A stretch of 43,189 nucleotides of DNA, from assembly GCA_945918795.1 (NCBI GenBank), contig CAMEIT010000015.1, positions 1-43,189 on the forward strand. Direction: 5' to 3'. Positions 31,839-41,081 of the stretch are shown one piece after another. A program made the translations under genes and the position numbers. Each line of letters begins with the position of its first letter. Positions within the stretch are counted from its first letter, which is position 1. A model generated the notes under the pieces. The model saw only the letters and a list, made by a program, of their open reading frames with translations. It did not search any database and had not been told where the DNA came from. This stretch comes from an uncultured Clostridia bacterium (lineage in GTDB: Bacteria > Bacillota > Clostridia > HGM11327).

Positions 31839-32597
31839 TTATCCTCTCAAATCAGAGAGAATATTCATAAACTTATTCACAGATAATATCTCATGCGTTA
31901 TAAATTTCCCGTCGTAATACAGTGCAAATGTTGTGAAAGGGCACGGAGCATTCTTTGCCTGCTCACAAGATGTAATGTGTACAGTATTAAAATCAACGCC
32001 CGAATCACGTGCCGCAGTCTCCAAAAGCGGAACATATTTTGCGGTAAAAGGGCACTGGCTCGTATAGTAGAGTGTAAAGCCCGAGGGCAATTCTGCCGTG
32101 CTCTTTTTTGAGCAGTCATTAAAGCAAGGCTTTTTTGCATCTGCAGAGAAAGGCATATACCAAAGCTCAAAATACGGCTCTGCTGTATCCGCAAGCTCAA
32201 AGCCCTTATATTTCAGATACTTTGGGTCCGCAAGAAAACCCATTTTCTTTTTTGAGGACAAAGCGACCAATCCTTTTTTGCCTTTTTCTTTGCTCTCACG
32301 TATGCACTCCTCCAAAAGCAGGTTGGAATAGCCGTGCCCCTTGAACTGACCCGACACCCATAAGCAATCTATATACATATATCCGTCCGCAAGAACGGGC
32401 GCCCATGCGTATTCGGCAGGGATATATTCAATAAAGCATTTGCCACGGACATCCCCCTTGAGGAACACAAGTCCCTCGTCTAACCTTGAGGAAAGCCATT
32501 CTTTTTTTGACATGACCTGCACGTCCTTATTGTTTGAGATTGCACAGCATATGTGTTCACTCTCGATATTTTCATGTGTAAGTCTGATAAGCTCCAA
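31839..32597 (-). CDS. GNAT acetyltransferase with YoaP-type C-terminal domain
   Basis: A 252-residue protein. The N-terminal part (1-145) is a GNAT domain with YIDCLWVSGQFKGHGYSNLLLEE carrying the acetyl-CoA loop Q-F-K-G-H-G-Y. A linker with CFNDCSKK follows. The C-terminal part (about 172-252) is a YoaP domain, thioredoxin-like in outline (FTLYYTSQCPFTAKYVPLLE with a Cys at the expected turn). YoaP proteins are known in Bacillus and Clostridia, but their substrate is not. Single gene with its own promoter on the minus strand. Confidence 0.8.
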   Translation of the reverse strand: MELIRLTHENIESEHICCAISNNKDVQVMSKKEWLSSRLDEGLVFLKGDVRGKCFIEYIPAEYAWAPVLADGYMYIDCLWVSGQFKGHGYSNLLLEECIRESKEKGKKGLVALSSKKKMGFLADPKYLKYKGFELADTAEPYFELWYMPFSADAKKPCFNDCSKKSTAELPSGFTLYYTSQCPFTAKYVPLLETAARDSGVDFNTVHITSCEQAKNAPCPFTTFALYYDGKFITHEILSVNKFMNILSDLRG

Positions 32598-32657
32598 AAT
32601 AATTCTCCTTTGTTTTTTCGGTAAGATTGTAAGCCGGAATAAAAGTCCCGCAACTTA

Positions 32658-32685
32658 ATTATAACTGTTTTACGGGATATGTCAA
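32658..32685 (-). promoter_or_regulatory. Promoter of the YoaP-like gene
   Basis: On the minus strand TTGACA (32680-32685), 16-bp spacer, TATAAT (32658-32663), about 60 bases before the start codon. The region 32686-32858 holds no gene. Confidence 0.65.
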
Positions 32686-32858
32686 GGTGTGGGATTAAAA
32701 TAATCTGCATCCATTTGCCAACGTCATTCTTATTTGAGCAGAAAAAGTCTCTTCATCAATGCTATTCTACGATTTTTCCATTTGTTTCCCGTTTCATTGT
32801 TGCATCTGACAAGCAGAGCAAATTCTCGTGTCTATATAAATATTTAATTATCTTTATG

Positions 32859-32887
32859 TTGTAAATTCGACAAATGTATATTATAAT
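32859..32887 (+). promoter_or_regulatory. Promoter of the DUF389 gene
   Basis: TTGTAA (32859-32864), 17-bp spacer, TATAAT (32882-32887), 70 bases upstream of the start codon. Confidence 0.6.
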
Positions 32888-32957
32888 ATATTCATACTGT
32901 TCGGTTGCCGAAAACAGTCTGCACAAAAACGATATTATATAGACAAGGGTGATATTT

Positions 32958-34316
32958 ATGGATGACAAGGAAAAAAGTGATGAAAAAAGCGAGCTGAGCT
33001 TATGGGCGCACATCAAATCGTATTTACAGCGCATATTTGATATTCACAGCGATATGATGAGCTATGAAGAAATCAACGAAATGATGGAGGAAAACACAGT
33101 CATAAGCGGGTCGAATATGTGGATACTGATAATGGCAATTCTTATTGCCTCGATCGGGCTGAATGTCAACTCCACAGCTGTTATTATAGGTGCAATGTTG
33201 ATTTCTCCTCTTATGAGCGGAATACTGACAATGGGCTATGCGCTTGCAGTGCGCAATCTCGATATGATGAGAAAAGCACTCGGCAGATTCGGTACGCAGG
33301 TTGCAATAAGTCTTGCAGCATCTACATTTTACTTTCTGATCACTCCGCTTGATACGCCTACCGCGGAAATGATCGCACGTACAAGTCCTACAATATGGGA
33401 TGTACTGATAGCTTTATTCGGCGGTATTGCAGGCATTATAGGCAATACGAGGAAGAAAAAAGGAAACGTCATTCCGGGTGTTGCGATTGCAACTGCTCTC
33501 ATGCCTCCGCTTTGTACGGCAGGCTACGGTCTTGCAACCATGCAGGCGCGATTCATTTTCGGCGCTTTTTATTTGTTTTTGATAAATACGCTGTTTATTG
33601 CGTTGTCAGCCGCAGTCGTAACAATCATTATGCGCGTTCCCGTTCATAAGAGCCTGAGCATGAAGCATCAAAAACGCATCAACCGAATAATAGGAGTTAT
33701 CACTGTAATCGTTGTAATACCGAGCTTCTTTATAGGAGCTTATACGGTTTACAACTCCGTAATGGAAAGAAATATACAAAATTACCTCAATAACGAGTTC
33801 ATTTTTGAAAACACACAGCTCGTTCAAAGCAGTACGGATACAAAAGATAAGCAAATAAATGTTTCGCTTGTCGGGCAGACAATTTCCGATGACGTTATCA
33901 AAAGACTCGAGCAGTCGCTTGCAACATATAATCTCGAAGAATACACACTGCACGTCACACAAAACTCAATAGCGGATATAAATATAGACAATTCCGATAA
34001 AATAACCATTGCCATTCAGGAAAACACTATCTCCGAGTTGGAGGCTCAGCTTGCCGAGACGCTCGAGAGATTGGAAGAGCTTGAAAACAGCATTGCCGTC
34101 AAAATCGACTTCTATGCTCTATCCGTAAAAGCCGAAAGTATTTTCACCGATCTGACAAATTGCAGCTGCGGAATTACAGCCGACAAGTCAAGTGAATACA
34201 TAGTTCTCACGGCGAACACGAAAAGAGAGCTTGACGACTCCGAATTGCAGATAATCGAAAATTGGCTTAGGACGGAAAGCGGTATGTCAAACGTAAAATT
34301 GTTCTTGAACAGATAA
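32958..34316 (+). CDS. DUF389 family (TIGR00341-like) membrane protein
   Basis: A 452-residue protein. After a charged N-terminus, a compact membrane domain of about six helices spans residues ~50-265. It includes the family's hallmark ASIGLNVNSTAVIIGAMLISPLMSGI and, later, PGVAIATALMPPLCTAGYGL. The C-terminal ~180 residues are soluble, with a coiled-coil stretch (EAQLAETLERLEELENS). Function of the family is not established. ATG 32958 is used, with AAGGGTGA ahead; a GTG at 32949 is also possible. Single gene, terminator at 34339. Confidence 0.88.
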   Translation: MDDKEKSDEKSELSLWAHIKSYLQRIFDIHSDMMSYEEINEMMEENTVISGSNMWILIMAILIASIGLNVNSTAVIIGAMLISPLMSGILTMGYALAVRNLDMMRKALGRFGTQVAISLAASTFYFLITPLDTPTAEMIARTSPTIWDVLIALFGGIAGIIGNTRKKKGNVIPGVAIATALMPPLCTAGYGLATMQARFIFGAFYLFLINTLFIALSAAVVTIIMRVPVHKSLSMKHQKRINRIIGVITVIVVIPSFFIGAYTVYNSVMERNIQNYLNNEFIFENTQLVQSSTDTKDKQINVSLVGQTISDDVIKRLEQSLATYNLEEYTLHVTQNSIADINIDNSDKITIAIQENTISELEAQLAETLERLEELENSIAVKIDFYALSVKAESIFTDLTNCSCGITADKSSEYIVLTANTKRELDDSELQIIENWLRTESGMSNVKLFLNR

Positions 34317-34338
34317 TAAGCTTTATATAAAATAAAAG

Positions 34339-34370
34339 ACAGCGGAATTAAATTCTTTCGCTGTTTTTTT
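34339..34370 (+). terminator. Terminator of the DUF389 gene
   Basis: ACAGCG (34339-34344) pairs with CGCTGT (34359-34364), with an inner AATT/AATT pair, then TTTTTT. Confidence 0.8.
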
Positions 34371-34443
34371 GCGGCAATAATCATATGATTCTCGAATTTC
34401 GTGAGTAATTACCGCTTTTGCGGGTTGTATTAAGCTTTCAAAG

Positions 34444-34480
34444 GCAGAAAGTGTACATTCAACGCGCTTTCTGCTTTTTT
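34444..34480 (+). terminator. Second plus-strand terminator hairpin
   Basis: GCAGAAAG (34444-34451) pairs with CTTTCTGC (34467-34474), then TTTTTT. No gene lies between it and the previous terminator, so it is either a backup or a relic of a lost gene. Confidence 0.7.
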
Positions 34481-34504
34481 CCGATCACTAACACACAAGC
34501 ATTA

Positions 34505-34548
34505 ATTAAAAATCCCTCCCGTAAGGCACATTGCCCGGCAGGAGGGAT
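34505..34548 (-). terminator. Terminator of the surface-protein operon
   Basis: On the minus strand ATCCCTCC pairs with GGAGGGAT (arms at 34541-34548 and 34512-34519), followed by TTTTTAATT. It ends the minus-strand genes 34576-35984. Confidence 0.8.
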
Positions 34549-34575
34549 AATCACATATGCTAAGCATACTTTTCG

Positions 34576-34809
34576 TTATACATTATCTGTCTTTTTCGCT
34601 TTGAAATGGATATTTACGCCGAGAAGCACACATCCGCTTATGAGCAGTAATATAAGCCAAAGCTCTATCATACTGCTGTCTCCTGTTTGCGGCGACTTCA
34701 TTTCAAGATTTGCAATAGCTTCTTCAATTGCTGTCGCCGTTGTTCCGGACACATTGGTTGCGGTATCTTCTGCGGTGCAGCCTGCTTTGATGAAATCAGC
34801 CGACTTCAA
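34576..34809 (-). CDS. Sortase-type C-terminal anchor segment, in a frame shifted from the upstream surface protein
   Basis: A 77-residue frame opening at a TTG 14 bases inside the end of the upstream gene. It has no signal peptide. Its second half is a classic cell-wall sorting signal: SPQTGD, a hydrophobic helix (IELWLILLLISGCVLLGV) and a basic tail (KAKKTDN). A sorting signal without an export signal makes little sense alone, so it is probably the 3' part of the 34796-35410 gene separated by an indel, or reached by a +1 frameshift. An Ala/Thr-rich linker precedes the motif. Confidence 0.6.
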   Translation of the reverse strand: MKSADFIKAGCTAEDTATNVSGTTATAIEEAIANLEMKSPQTGDSSMIELWLILLLISGCVLLGVNIHFKAKKTDNV

Positions 34810-35410
34810 CTAAAGCGGAGTGAAAGGTAATCGTGCCGCTGTAATCGCCCGCAATGTCAAAAATATTTTGACCGTACAGAGCATTCTGGTTCAAGGCAAG
34901 TGTAACATCCTGCTTGCTTCCCGTTGTACCTGCACGGAATGTGCAGAGATGATAGCCGTATTGTCCCGGAGTGCTTGTTGCATTTATCGGAGTATAGTTT
35001 GCGACAGTTTCTTCGTTTACCGAAGTATCATAAACATCATAAGCTATTTTAAATGGACTTGAAACATCATTTTGCGAGATGTAGAACTTGTTATCATCCG
35101 AATCTCTGTCCTTCATATAAACCGTTACTGCTTGATTGCTTTTTATTTTGAGTTCGGTTGCTTCAACCTGAAAAACGTAGAATGTATAGTTATCATTTTC
35201 ATCGCTTTCAGGCTGAGTGAGGGTTCCAAAGTCAGCAGTTGCGGGAATTGTGATGACATAGGATACACTACCCAGATCAACAATGTTGGCCGTTACTTCT
35301 GTTGAGTTTTCGGGTGTTACATCTGAAAGTTCTGCTGCGGATACTGACATGACAGAGGATGTAGCAAATACAACTGCAATCAGTACAGCAATTAGTTTTT
35401 TGATTTTCAT
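34796..35410 (-). CDS. Secreted surface protein, probably lacking its anchor through a frame break
   Basis: A 204-residue protein with a clear signal peptide (MKIKKLIAVLIAVVFATSSV to about residue 27, AAELSD after cleavage). The mature part is beta-rich, with SVSYVITIPATADFG and a C-terminal DYSGTITFHSALVEVG. Endings of the form YSGTITFxxxL are common in extracellular proteins of this sort in Clostridia. No known domain is certain. AAAGGATGA precedes the ATG. The next frame (34576-34809) carries a sortase signal, so the original product was likely about 275 residues and wall-anchored. Confidence 0.7.
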   Translation of the reverse strand: MKIKKLIAVLIAVVFATSSVMSVSAAELSDVTPENSTEVTANIVDLGSVSYVITIPATADFGTLTQPESDENDNYTFYVFQVEATELKIKSNQAVTVYMKDRDSDDNKFYISQNDVSSPFKIAYDVYDTSVNEETVANYTPINATSTPGQYGYHLCTFRAGTTGSKQDVTLALNQNALYGQNIFDIAGDYSGTITFHSALVEVG

Positions 35411-35462
35411 AATAGAATCATCCTTTCAATAATAATTATTTATAAGAAAACCATTTTCGGCT

Positions 35463-35984
35463 TTACTTAACAATGAGCGTGAATTCCGATTCAGCGGAAT
35501 TGAGGCGTGTGTGCGACTCGTCCAGAGTTACACATTCATATAATACGATTGCTGTGTACTTGCCGGCGTCAAGACTTTTTTCCAGCGGAATTTCAGTAAG
35601 ACCGAAACCCGGCTCCAGAAGTTCGGAGCGGTAGAGCACCGTCCCATCCGCTAACTTCAGAGTTGCGTAGAAGCCGCAGGTGTTCGCAGGGGGATTCCCG
35701 ATGCTTAAATGAAGGCTGCTGTCTCCCGCTTTCATTTCAGCAGTGCTGTAGCCCGGAATCTGGATTCCCGCTTTTTGCGGAGCCGGCGTATTCTCCAGCC
35801 CTGTATCCCATCCGTCTGTGACCTGGCCGACAATGCCCTGCGGTTTGTTTCCCGGCGTTATCGTATCATTTGTCTGCCTAAAAAACAGCGCCCAAACCGT
35901 CACCCCCAGGCAGATCACAATACCGATGCTCAGAATGATGAGCAGCTTTTTTTGATTCCGGCTCTCATTTTTTGTGTCACGCAT
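35463..35984 (-). CDS. Membrane-anchored extracellular protein, unrecognised
   Basis: A 173-residue protein. A short basic cytoplasmic tail, one helix (about residues 13-35, LLIILSIGIVICLGVTVWALFF) and then an outward domain that looks beta-rich (SSLHLSIGNPPANTCGFYATLKLADGTVLYRSELLEPG). AAGGAGG lies 12 bases before the ATG. The gene precedes the secreted surface protein by 52 bases on the same strand, so the two are probably co-transcribed and act together at the cell surface. I do not recognise the family. Confidence 0.65.
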   Translation of the reverse strand: MRDTKNESRNQKKLLIILSIGIVICLGVTVWALFFRQTNDTITPGNKPQGIVGQVTDGWDTGLENTPAPQKAGIQIPGYSTAEMKAGDSSLHLSIGNPPANTCGFYATLKLADGTVLYRSELLEPGFGLTEIPLEKSLDAGKYTAIVLYECVTLDESHTRLNSAESEFTLIVK

Positions 35985-36743
35985 ACTTTGTGGATACCTC
36001 CTTGTTGTAATCTATTGTCAACATTTTCGGGTAAAGCATCAGCCGGACTTATGTCAAAAGTCTATGTACTAACCCGTATTATTACGAATTATATTATAGC
36101 ATGTGTCAACCCGTTTTTTAAGTATTTTTGGCGAAATTCCTTTATTTTTTGATTAAATGGCATATTTTTGTATTGATGTGCAAAATTCAATAGGATTTTT
36201 GTTCTGCCTTGCTGTTGATTGTTGTTTTGCCTTGTTCAGCCGTGTCGTTTTGCTTTGCCTTGCGTGTTTCTTCATTATATGTAGCAATATCTTACCTCCC
36301 TCTCTGCTTAAAGTCGATTGTTCGATCATATTATACTACTGTATTTGTTATACTTTTTCATGAGGGCAAAGTAAAATAGTATCAAAAATGTTCAAAAATA
36401 ACCCCGGCATCCATTTGGTACTCCACCACCCGAAGCTGCCGAAAAAAAATGAAAACTTTAATATAAACCAAACAGATCGTAAACGATACGTTTTGAATTA
36501 TTGTATCCTTGCTTTATGCCCCCATACAAAATCGTCATCTTTATAACCGGGTTTCATTAATATTCTCGCCCAATATAAATCATTCCTTAAATGCCAAACC
36601 GAACTCAAAAGCCTCCGACAAGGCTCTGCCCTGTCGGAGGCTATACTGTTTGCGTTTGTTACAGAGTCGGTCTTATATATTCAGATTTTTTATGATATAA
36701 TATAAAAAATCCCAACCCGATTCCGTTTTCGGTTACTACATAG
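35985..36743. other. Long intergenic region
   Basis: No gene supported in 760 bases. It holds a TTGACA/TATAAT-like AT-rich zone reading leftward for the surface operon (about 36050-36120), a 56-bp repeat with a hairpin (36587-36642), and TATAAT at 36696-36701 with a weak -35 (TTATAT, 36673-36678) for the sigma-factor gene. Confidence 0.5.
36587..36642. repeat. 56-bp direct repeat with hairpin, copy 1
   Basis: Identical over 56 bases to 38451-38506. It contains an 11-bp perfect stem AGCCTCCGACA/TGTCGGAGGCT (36610-36642). Beyond the identity, TACTGTTT and, after a gap, GTCTTATATA are also shared. It lies 101 bases before the sigma-factor gene. Confidence 0.85.
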
Positions 36744-38399
36744 ATGAAACAACATGTTGTACTTCAAAAAGAAAGTGATGTGAACACATTGACAGAAAAA
36801 GAAACTCTTATGTTGATTTTCAAAAAGGAAATGATTCCCAATATATACGGTTTTTGCACAATAAAACTGAATACGGTTGAAGATGCCGAGGACCTTGCGC
36901 AGGATATTTGTATTGAAGTTCTAAAAGCAATCAACTCCGGAAAACATATTGATAACTTAAACGCTTTTGTGTGGAGCGTTTCCAATCATATGTTTTATAA
37001 TTGGTTGCGAAAAAAGAAGCACGGAACAACAGCATATTTAACGGAACTCATTGCCTCCGAAGAGGATATTGAAAATGAATGTATTCAGCGTGAGCAAGAA
37101 AATCTGCTCAGGCGCGAGCTTTCTCTCATGTCAGGCAATTATCGGCGTGCGATAGTTATGCACTATTTTGATAATATGTCATGCGAGGATATAGGGCGTG
37201 CGCTTGGAAAAAGCACCGGGACTGTCAAATGGTGGCTTCACGATGCCAGAATAGTAATTGAGAAAGGAATTAACACAATGAGAGAATACGGAGAAAAAAG
37301 TTATCGTCCAGGTAAGCTTGCAGTATCATGCACCGGAAATCCGGGTGGAAATAATGAACCTATTGTCTGCGCACAAAGAAAATCGGCACAAAACATTCTT
37401 CTTGCCGCATATAAGGAACCGATGACGGTTGTTCAGCTTTGTGAAGAACTCGGAATATCTGCACCATACATTGAGGATGAGGTAGAGTATCTTGTTGACA
37501 ATCAATTAATGAAAGAAACATCAAAAGGCAAATACCAAACCGACTTTGTTATTTTGCCTGGCAGCAGCCCCAATGTCGGCAACAAAATATATGCTTCTGT
37601 TTTCCCTGAATATTACGAGAAGCTGATTCATTTTCTCGAATCAAAAAAATCGGTATTAACAGAAAAAAGATTTAACACCGCAGGCTTTGCATGGAACCGT
37701 CTGCTTTGGGTATATATCCACATTATATCAGACATTGCAGTAAATCTGTATCGCTATAAAGAAAACACTTCCGTAAGATATGATAATATTCCCATGCGCC
37801 CAAACGGCGGCAAATGGATAGCATTCGGCTATAATGACGGGTTCGGACTCAACGAAAAGCTGCAATATGAGAAATTTCACTCTTTCGACGGTCCTGTTCA
37901 CAAAACATATAAGATATTTGCTCAAGGATTTTTCCACCGTTGGAGCGGTGTTGACAGTTCTGTTTTTTTCAACACTCCCGATGAGGTATTTGAGCTTTGC
38001 CGCGATATTATAAAAGGCAATATTAATATAGAAACATTTACCGAAGAACAAAAATATTTGTTCAGTATCGCCATTGAGAAAAAGCTTTTCATCAAAACAG
38101 ACATCGGATTCAAACAGAATTATTACTATGTTGACCGTACCGAGAGAATCGAAATCGAAAAAATGGCTCATGAGTTCTACGATGAAGTATCCGCACTCAT
38201 CAATAAAGCATACAAGCTTGTTTTGGATGAATATGCGGCAGGCATTCCGAAGCACTTGCATTGGCAAATGGGTTGCTTCTTATCGTATTTTCTGAGTTAT
38301 TTTGTTACATGCAGTCTTTTTGATGCCCAAAACAATGGCAAGCTCTCAGAACCGGATGAGGCAAACAAGGAATGGTTGAGTCTTTTTGCAAGCGAATAA
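36744..38399 (+). CDS. ECF-type sigma factor with large C-terminal extension
   Basis: A 551-residue protein. Sigma region 2 is at about 22-95 (NTVEDAEDLAQDICIEVLKA, then NAFVWSVSNHMFYNWLRKKK) and region 4 at about 125-180 (YRRAIVMHYFDNMSCEDIGR, ALGKSTGTVKWWLHDARI). Next comes a second winged helix (about 222-265, PMTVVQLCEELGISAPYIEDEVEYLVDNQLM). The last ~280 residues are rich in aromatic residues and unrecognised, perhaps sensory. Ordinary ECF factors are under 200 residues. The start is uncertain: ATG 36744 has no clear site, and GTG 36780 is an alternative. No anti-sigma gene is adjacent, so the extension may regulate the sigma part itself (inference). Confidence 0.75.
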   Translation: MKQHVVLQKESDVNTLTEKETLMLIFKKEMIPNIYGFCTIKLNTVEDAEDLAQDICIEVLKAINSGKHIDNLNAFVWSVSNHMFYNWLRKKKHGTTAYLTELIASEEDIENECIQREQENLLRRELSLMSGNYRRAIVMHYFDNMSCEDIGRALGKSTGTVKWWLHDARIVIEKGINTMREYGEKSYRPGKLAVSCTGNPGGNNEPIVCAQRKSAQNILLAAYKEPMTVVQLCEELGISAPYIEDEVEYLVDNQLMKETSKGKYQTDFVILPGSSPNVGNKIYASVFPEYYEKLIHFLESKKSVLTEKRFNTAGFAWNRLLWVYIHIISDIAVNLYRYKENTSVRYDNIPMRPNGGKWIAFGYNDGFGLNEKLQYEKFHSFDGPVHKTYKIFAQGFFHRWSGVDSSVFFNTPDEVFELCRDIIKGNINIETFTEEQKYLFSIAIEKKLFIKTDIGFKQNYYYVDRTERIEIEKMAHEFYDEVSALINKAYKLVLDEYAAGIPKHLHWQMGCFLSYFLSYFVTCSLFDAQNNGKLSEPDEANKEWLSLFASE

Positions 38400-38450
38400 A
38401 CAAATTCATTAACTGAATATTACTCGGATCATTCGGTATTAAAATCGCTT

Positions 38451-38506
38451 TTAAATGCCAAACCGAACTCAAAAGCCTCCGACAAGGCTCTGCCCTGTCG
38501 GAGGCT
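38451..38506. repeat. 56-bp direct repeat with hairpin, copy 2
   Basis: Same 56 bases as 36587-36642; stem arms at 38474-38484 and 38496-38506. Here it sits between the convergent sigma-factor and DUF4132 genes. On the minus strand the stem is followed by TTTTG, so it works best as a terminator for DUF4132. Confidence 0.85.
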
Positions 38507-38530
38507 GTACTGTTTCAGTCTTATATATAA

Positions 38531-40575
38531 TTATTTACTTATAGCCGACAAAATCATCGGATCTTTGATCTTATAATCCTCGGCAAACAACAGAACCTTT
38601 GATATTATCTCTGCCGTTTTCGGGTCATCATCCACAAATGGCAGGAAAACCTTTCCTTTGTGCTGTGAATGTACCGGCAATACGGGAATCATACTGCCGC
38701 CTATCTGATGAACCGTGCCGCTTCCGAGATGAACCGAATAATCCGCAAGCTTGCCGTTGATTATTGCATGGTGAGAGTCCACCTTGACATTGTCAATACG
38801 GAACATAGGCAGTACAAATGAAAGTATCGCAGCGCGCATTTCGATCGTTGAATGGCTTGTTTCGGGATCAACTCCGCCTACGTGCGCCACGCTGACAGCA
38901 AGGTCTACGTCCCTCATGACCTCGGAGAACACAATATCCGGCACTTTTGAAATTCTTATTTCTTCGCCCGTTTTTCTGTCAAAGAAGCATACCCATTCAA
39001 GCGTCGGCGCTTCAATATCGGCAGGCGAGAACCAATCCGCAAGTGCATATATCTTGGCAATTATGTTTTCTTTGTAATACACCTTCTGCAATCCCGCTTC
39101 AACATCGGCAACCCAGCGTCGTCCTTTGAGCACTGATGCAGTTTTTGCAGGCTGAATCTGATTTCCCGCGTATCTGAGAGAATGATATGCGTCTATTTCA
39201 TCCTCGGTTTTTATATACAGCTCGCGGAATACCTGGCGGAACGGCTGTGTGATCTCGTTTGCAAAGAGGTATTTCTGATAATTTTTCCAGCAGTTGTTCT
39301 TATAAAGCTCAAACGGATGCGCAATCTTTACCTCGGCATCATCTGCAATATTTTGTATAACACCCCTGTCATCGGCAAGCCCTGTTTGTTTAATGAATCC
39401 GAATGTATCGCTGCTCATCAAAACAAGATTTTTTATCATCGGATAAACGACCGGATGCGTCAATAATGCCGAAAGCTCACCAAACTTAAATACAGTTCCG
39501 TCCTCCATTGCCCTTTCAAGCATAATGCGTGTACGCCTATACTGTTCAATGAGAGTCTTTACCATGCCGTTAAGAGCAATAACCGTCTCGTCCTTTTTAA
39601 GCCTTGCAGGCACGTTTTTAAGTGCCTTTCCGTCCTTTGAAGAAGAGAGGCTCGCCTTTCCGTTATCGTCAAATTCTATTCTGAATGATACGCCGTCAAC
39701 GTTATGTTCTTCAAAAAGCGCGTTGTTATCGTCTATTATTTTAGTCTCCATGCTCAACTGCAAGCGCATCGTATCGGAATATCCCGCATTTGTCGCAAGG
39801 TTCCTGAGCGCTGTTTCGGCGGCTTTTGATTCGCTTGCCGCACGCTGTGAGCCGAACTGCTTGCTTTCTTTCATGAACTTCTGAATGTACAAATACCGTC
39901 TGAAAATATCATCCTCGCCTTTCAAGGGAATAAGAGCATACGCCATTAAAAGGTCCTTATTTCTCTTTTCCGATACTGTTTTCTCAACCTCATCGACATC
40001 ATATTTGCCGAGCGTCGCATCTGCATACTTTCTCGCGCGCGAATGCTTTGCGCCGTCCGAAATATACTTTGCGGCATCGTATATCAGATCAAATTCCTTT
40101 TCGCCGATAGAATTGTACGCCGAGCGGAACCAATCCGCATCAAACGCGCCGAGATTAAGCTCTTCTTCGGAAAGCGGAGTGAATTTTGCGATCATTGCCT
40201 TGCGCTTATCATCGAACATTTCATTCATGTGCGCCATAAAGTAGTAGCATACCGATTCAAATGAGGCAATTCCGAGATACTCTCCGACAATCGGTATCCA
40301 TTCGGGTGAGAACAATGCGGCTTCAATAATACGTTTTTTTGTTATCTTTCTGCCCGCAAGAGCCTCCTTCAGTGTCTCTACCGAATCGGTATCCTTCGGA
40401 ATACAAACAGCTAAGAGATGACTGAGAGAGCTTTTGCGGTTATTTGCCGACTTAAAGCTGAAATATGAACCTCTTTCAAGTGTGTCATTGCCCAATGACG
40501 ACAATATATCCGCAAAATATTTTGCGCCGTAAATGCGCGTTATTGAGCCTATAGATATTATTTTTGATAACACTG
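38531..40575 (-). pseudogene. DUF4132-type protein, 5' end missing
   Basis: About 680 residues can be trusted, from SVLSKIISIGSITRIYGAKYF to the stop. The C-terminal half has the DUF4132 style of sequence (ELYIKTEDEIDAYHSLRYAGNQI, then LKGRRWVADVEAGLQKVYY, FFDRKTGEEIRISKVPDIVFSEVMRDVDLAVS). Family proteins are long cytoplasmic proteins related to YehI and the MolR group, without a defined reaction. The open frame extends to 40852, but 40575-40852 is the antisense of a lipoprotein gene. Native coding therefore stops near 40570, and the N-terminus, possibly several hundred residues, has been lost. Copy 2 of the 56-bp repeat is its terminator. Confidence 0.7.
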
Positions 40576-41081
40576 AAAAGAAATCTTCTGTACTTCCTGC
40601 CATTGCTGCGGCATTATGTGCTGTTTTTTTGTCAAGCTTTTTATGCTCCTGCACAGTTGACGTACCGGACGATGTAATTGACGAAATGAACAGAATAGAA
40701 AGCGGTATTGATAACGAACGATCAGCAAATATATCGAATACGGACGAATCACTTGAAATAATAGCTAAACCTGTTTCTGAGGTTACAGCGAATGCAAAGG
40801 CAGAGCTTGATGCTATTGCCTCAATTGACGGAATTTTTAAGTTTGACAACACTTTTGTTTATATTCCCGAAAAGAATGAGCTGAAAATTTATAAGGAAGA
40901 AAAGAAATATGGTCTTGACACGCCGCAGGATATTTATGACCAACTGCAATATCTTGAAAATGAATGGCTTGGTTGCGACGTTCCTGATGAAGAATACACT
41001 GCTGTTATTATGGGTGACGAAGAAAGAACAGATTTAACCATAGATGAATTTTTGGAAGGAGATAATATATGGAAAATGTGA
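40533..41081 (+). CDS. Lipoprotein with its original start codon lost
   Basis: From about 40573 the frame reads KKSSVLPAIAAALCAVFLSSF then LCSC, a complete lipoprotein signal core with lipobox, followed by a charged ~145-residue domain (VDVPDDVIDEMNRIESG...). The Met that should precede KKSSV is absent. The only upstream in-frame ATG (40533) lies in sequence that is DUF4132 read backwards and has no ribosome site. The gene overlaps the following ABC ATPase by 13 bases, typical of an operon. Function unknown. It may be expressed poorly or not at all after the rearrangement. Confidence 0.55.
   Translation: MRVIEPIDIIFDNTEKKSSVLPAIAAALCAVFLSSFLCSCTVDVPDDVIDEMNRIESGIDNERSANISNTDESLEIIAKPVSEVTANAKAELDAIASIDGIFKFDNTFVYIPEKNELKIYKEEKKYGLDTPQDIYDQLQYLENEWLGCDVPDEEYTAVIMGDEERTDLTIDEFLEGDNIWKM

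Noticed and set aside
40575..40852. N-terminal ~90 residues of the open frame of the DUF4132 gene
   Set aside because: Ser/Ile-rich sequence that is the exact antisense of the lipoprotein coding region; not native coding.
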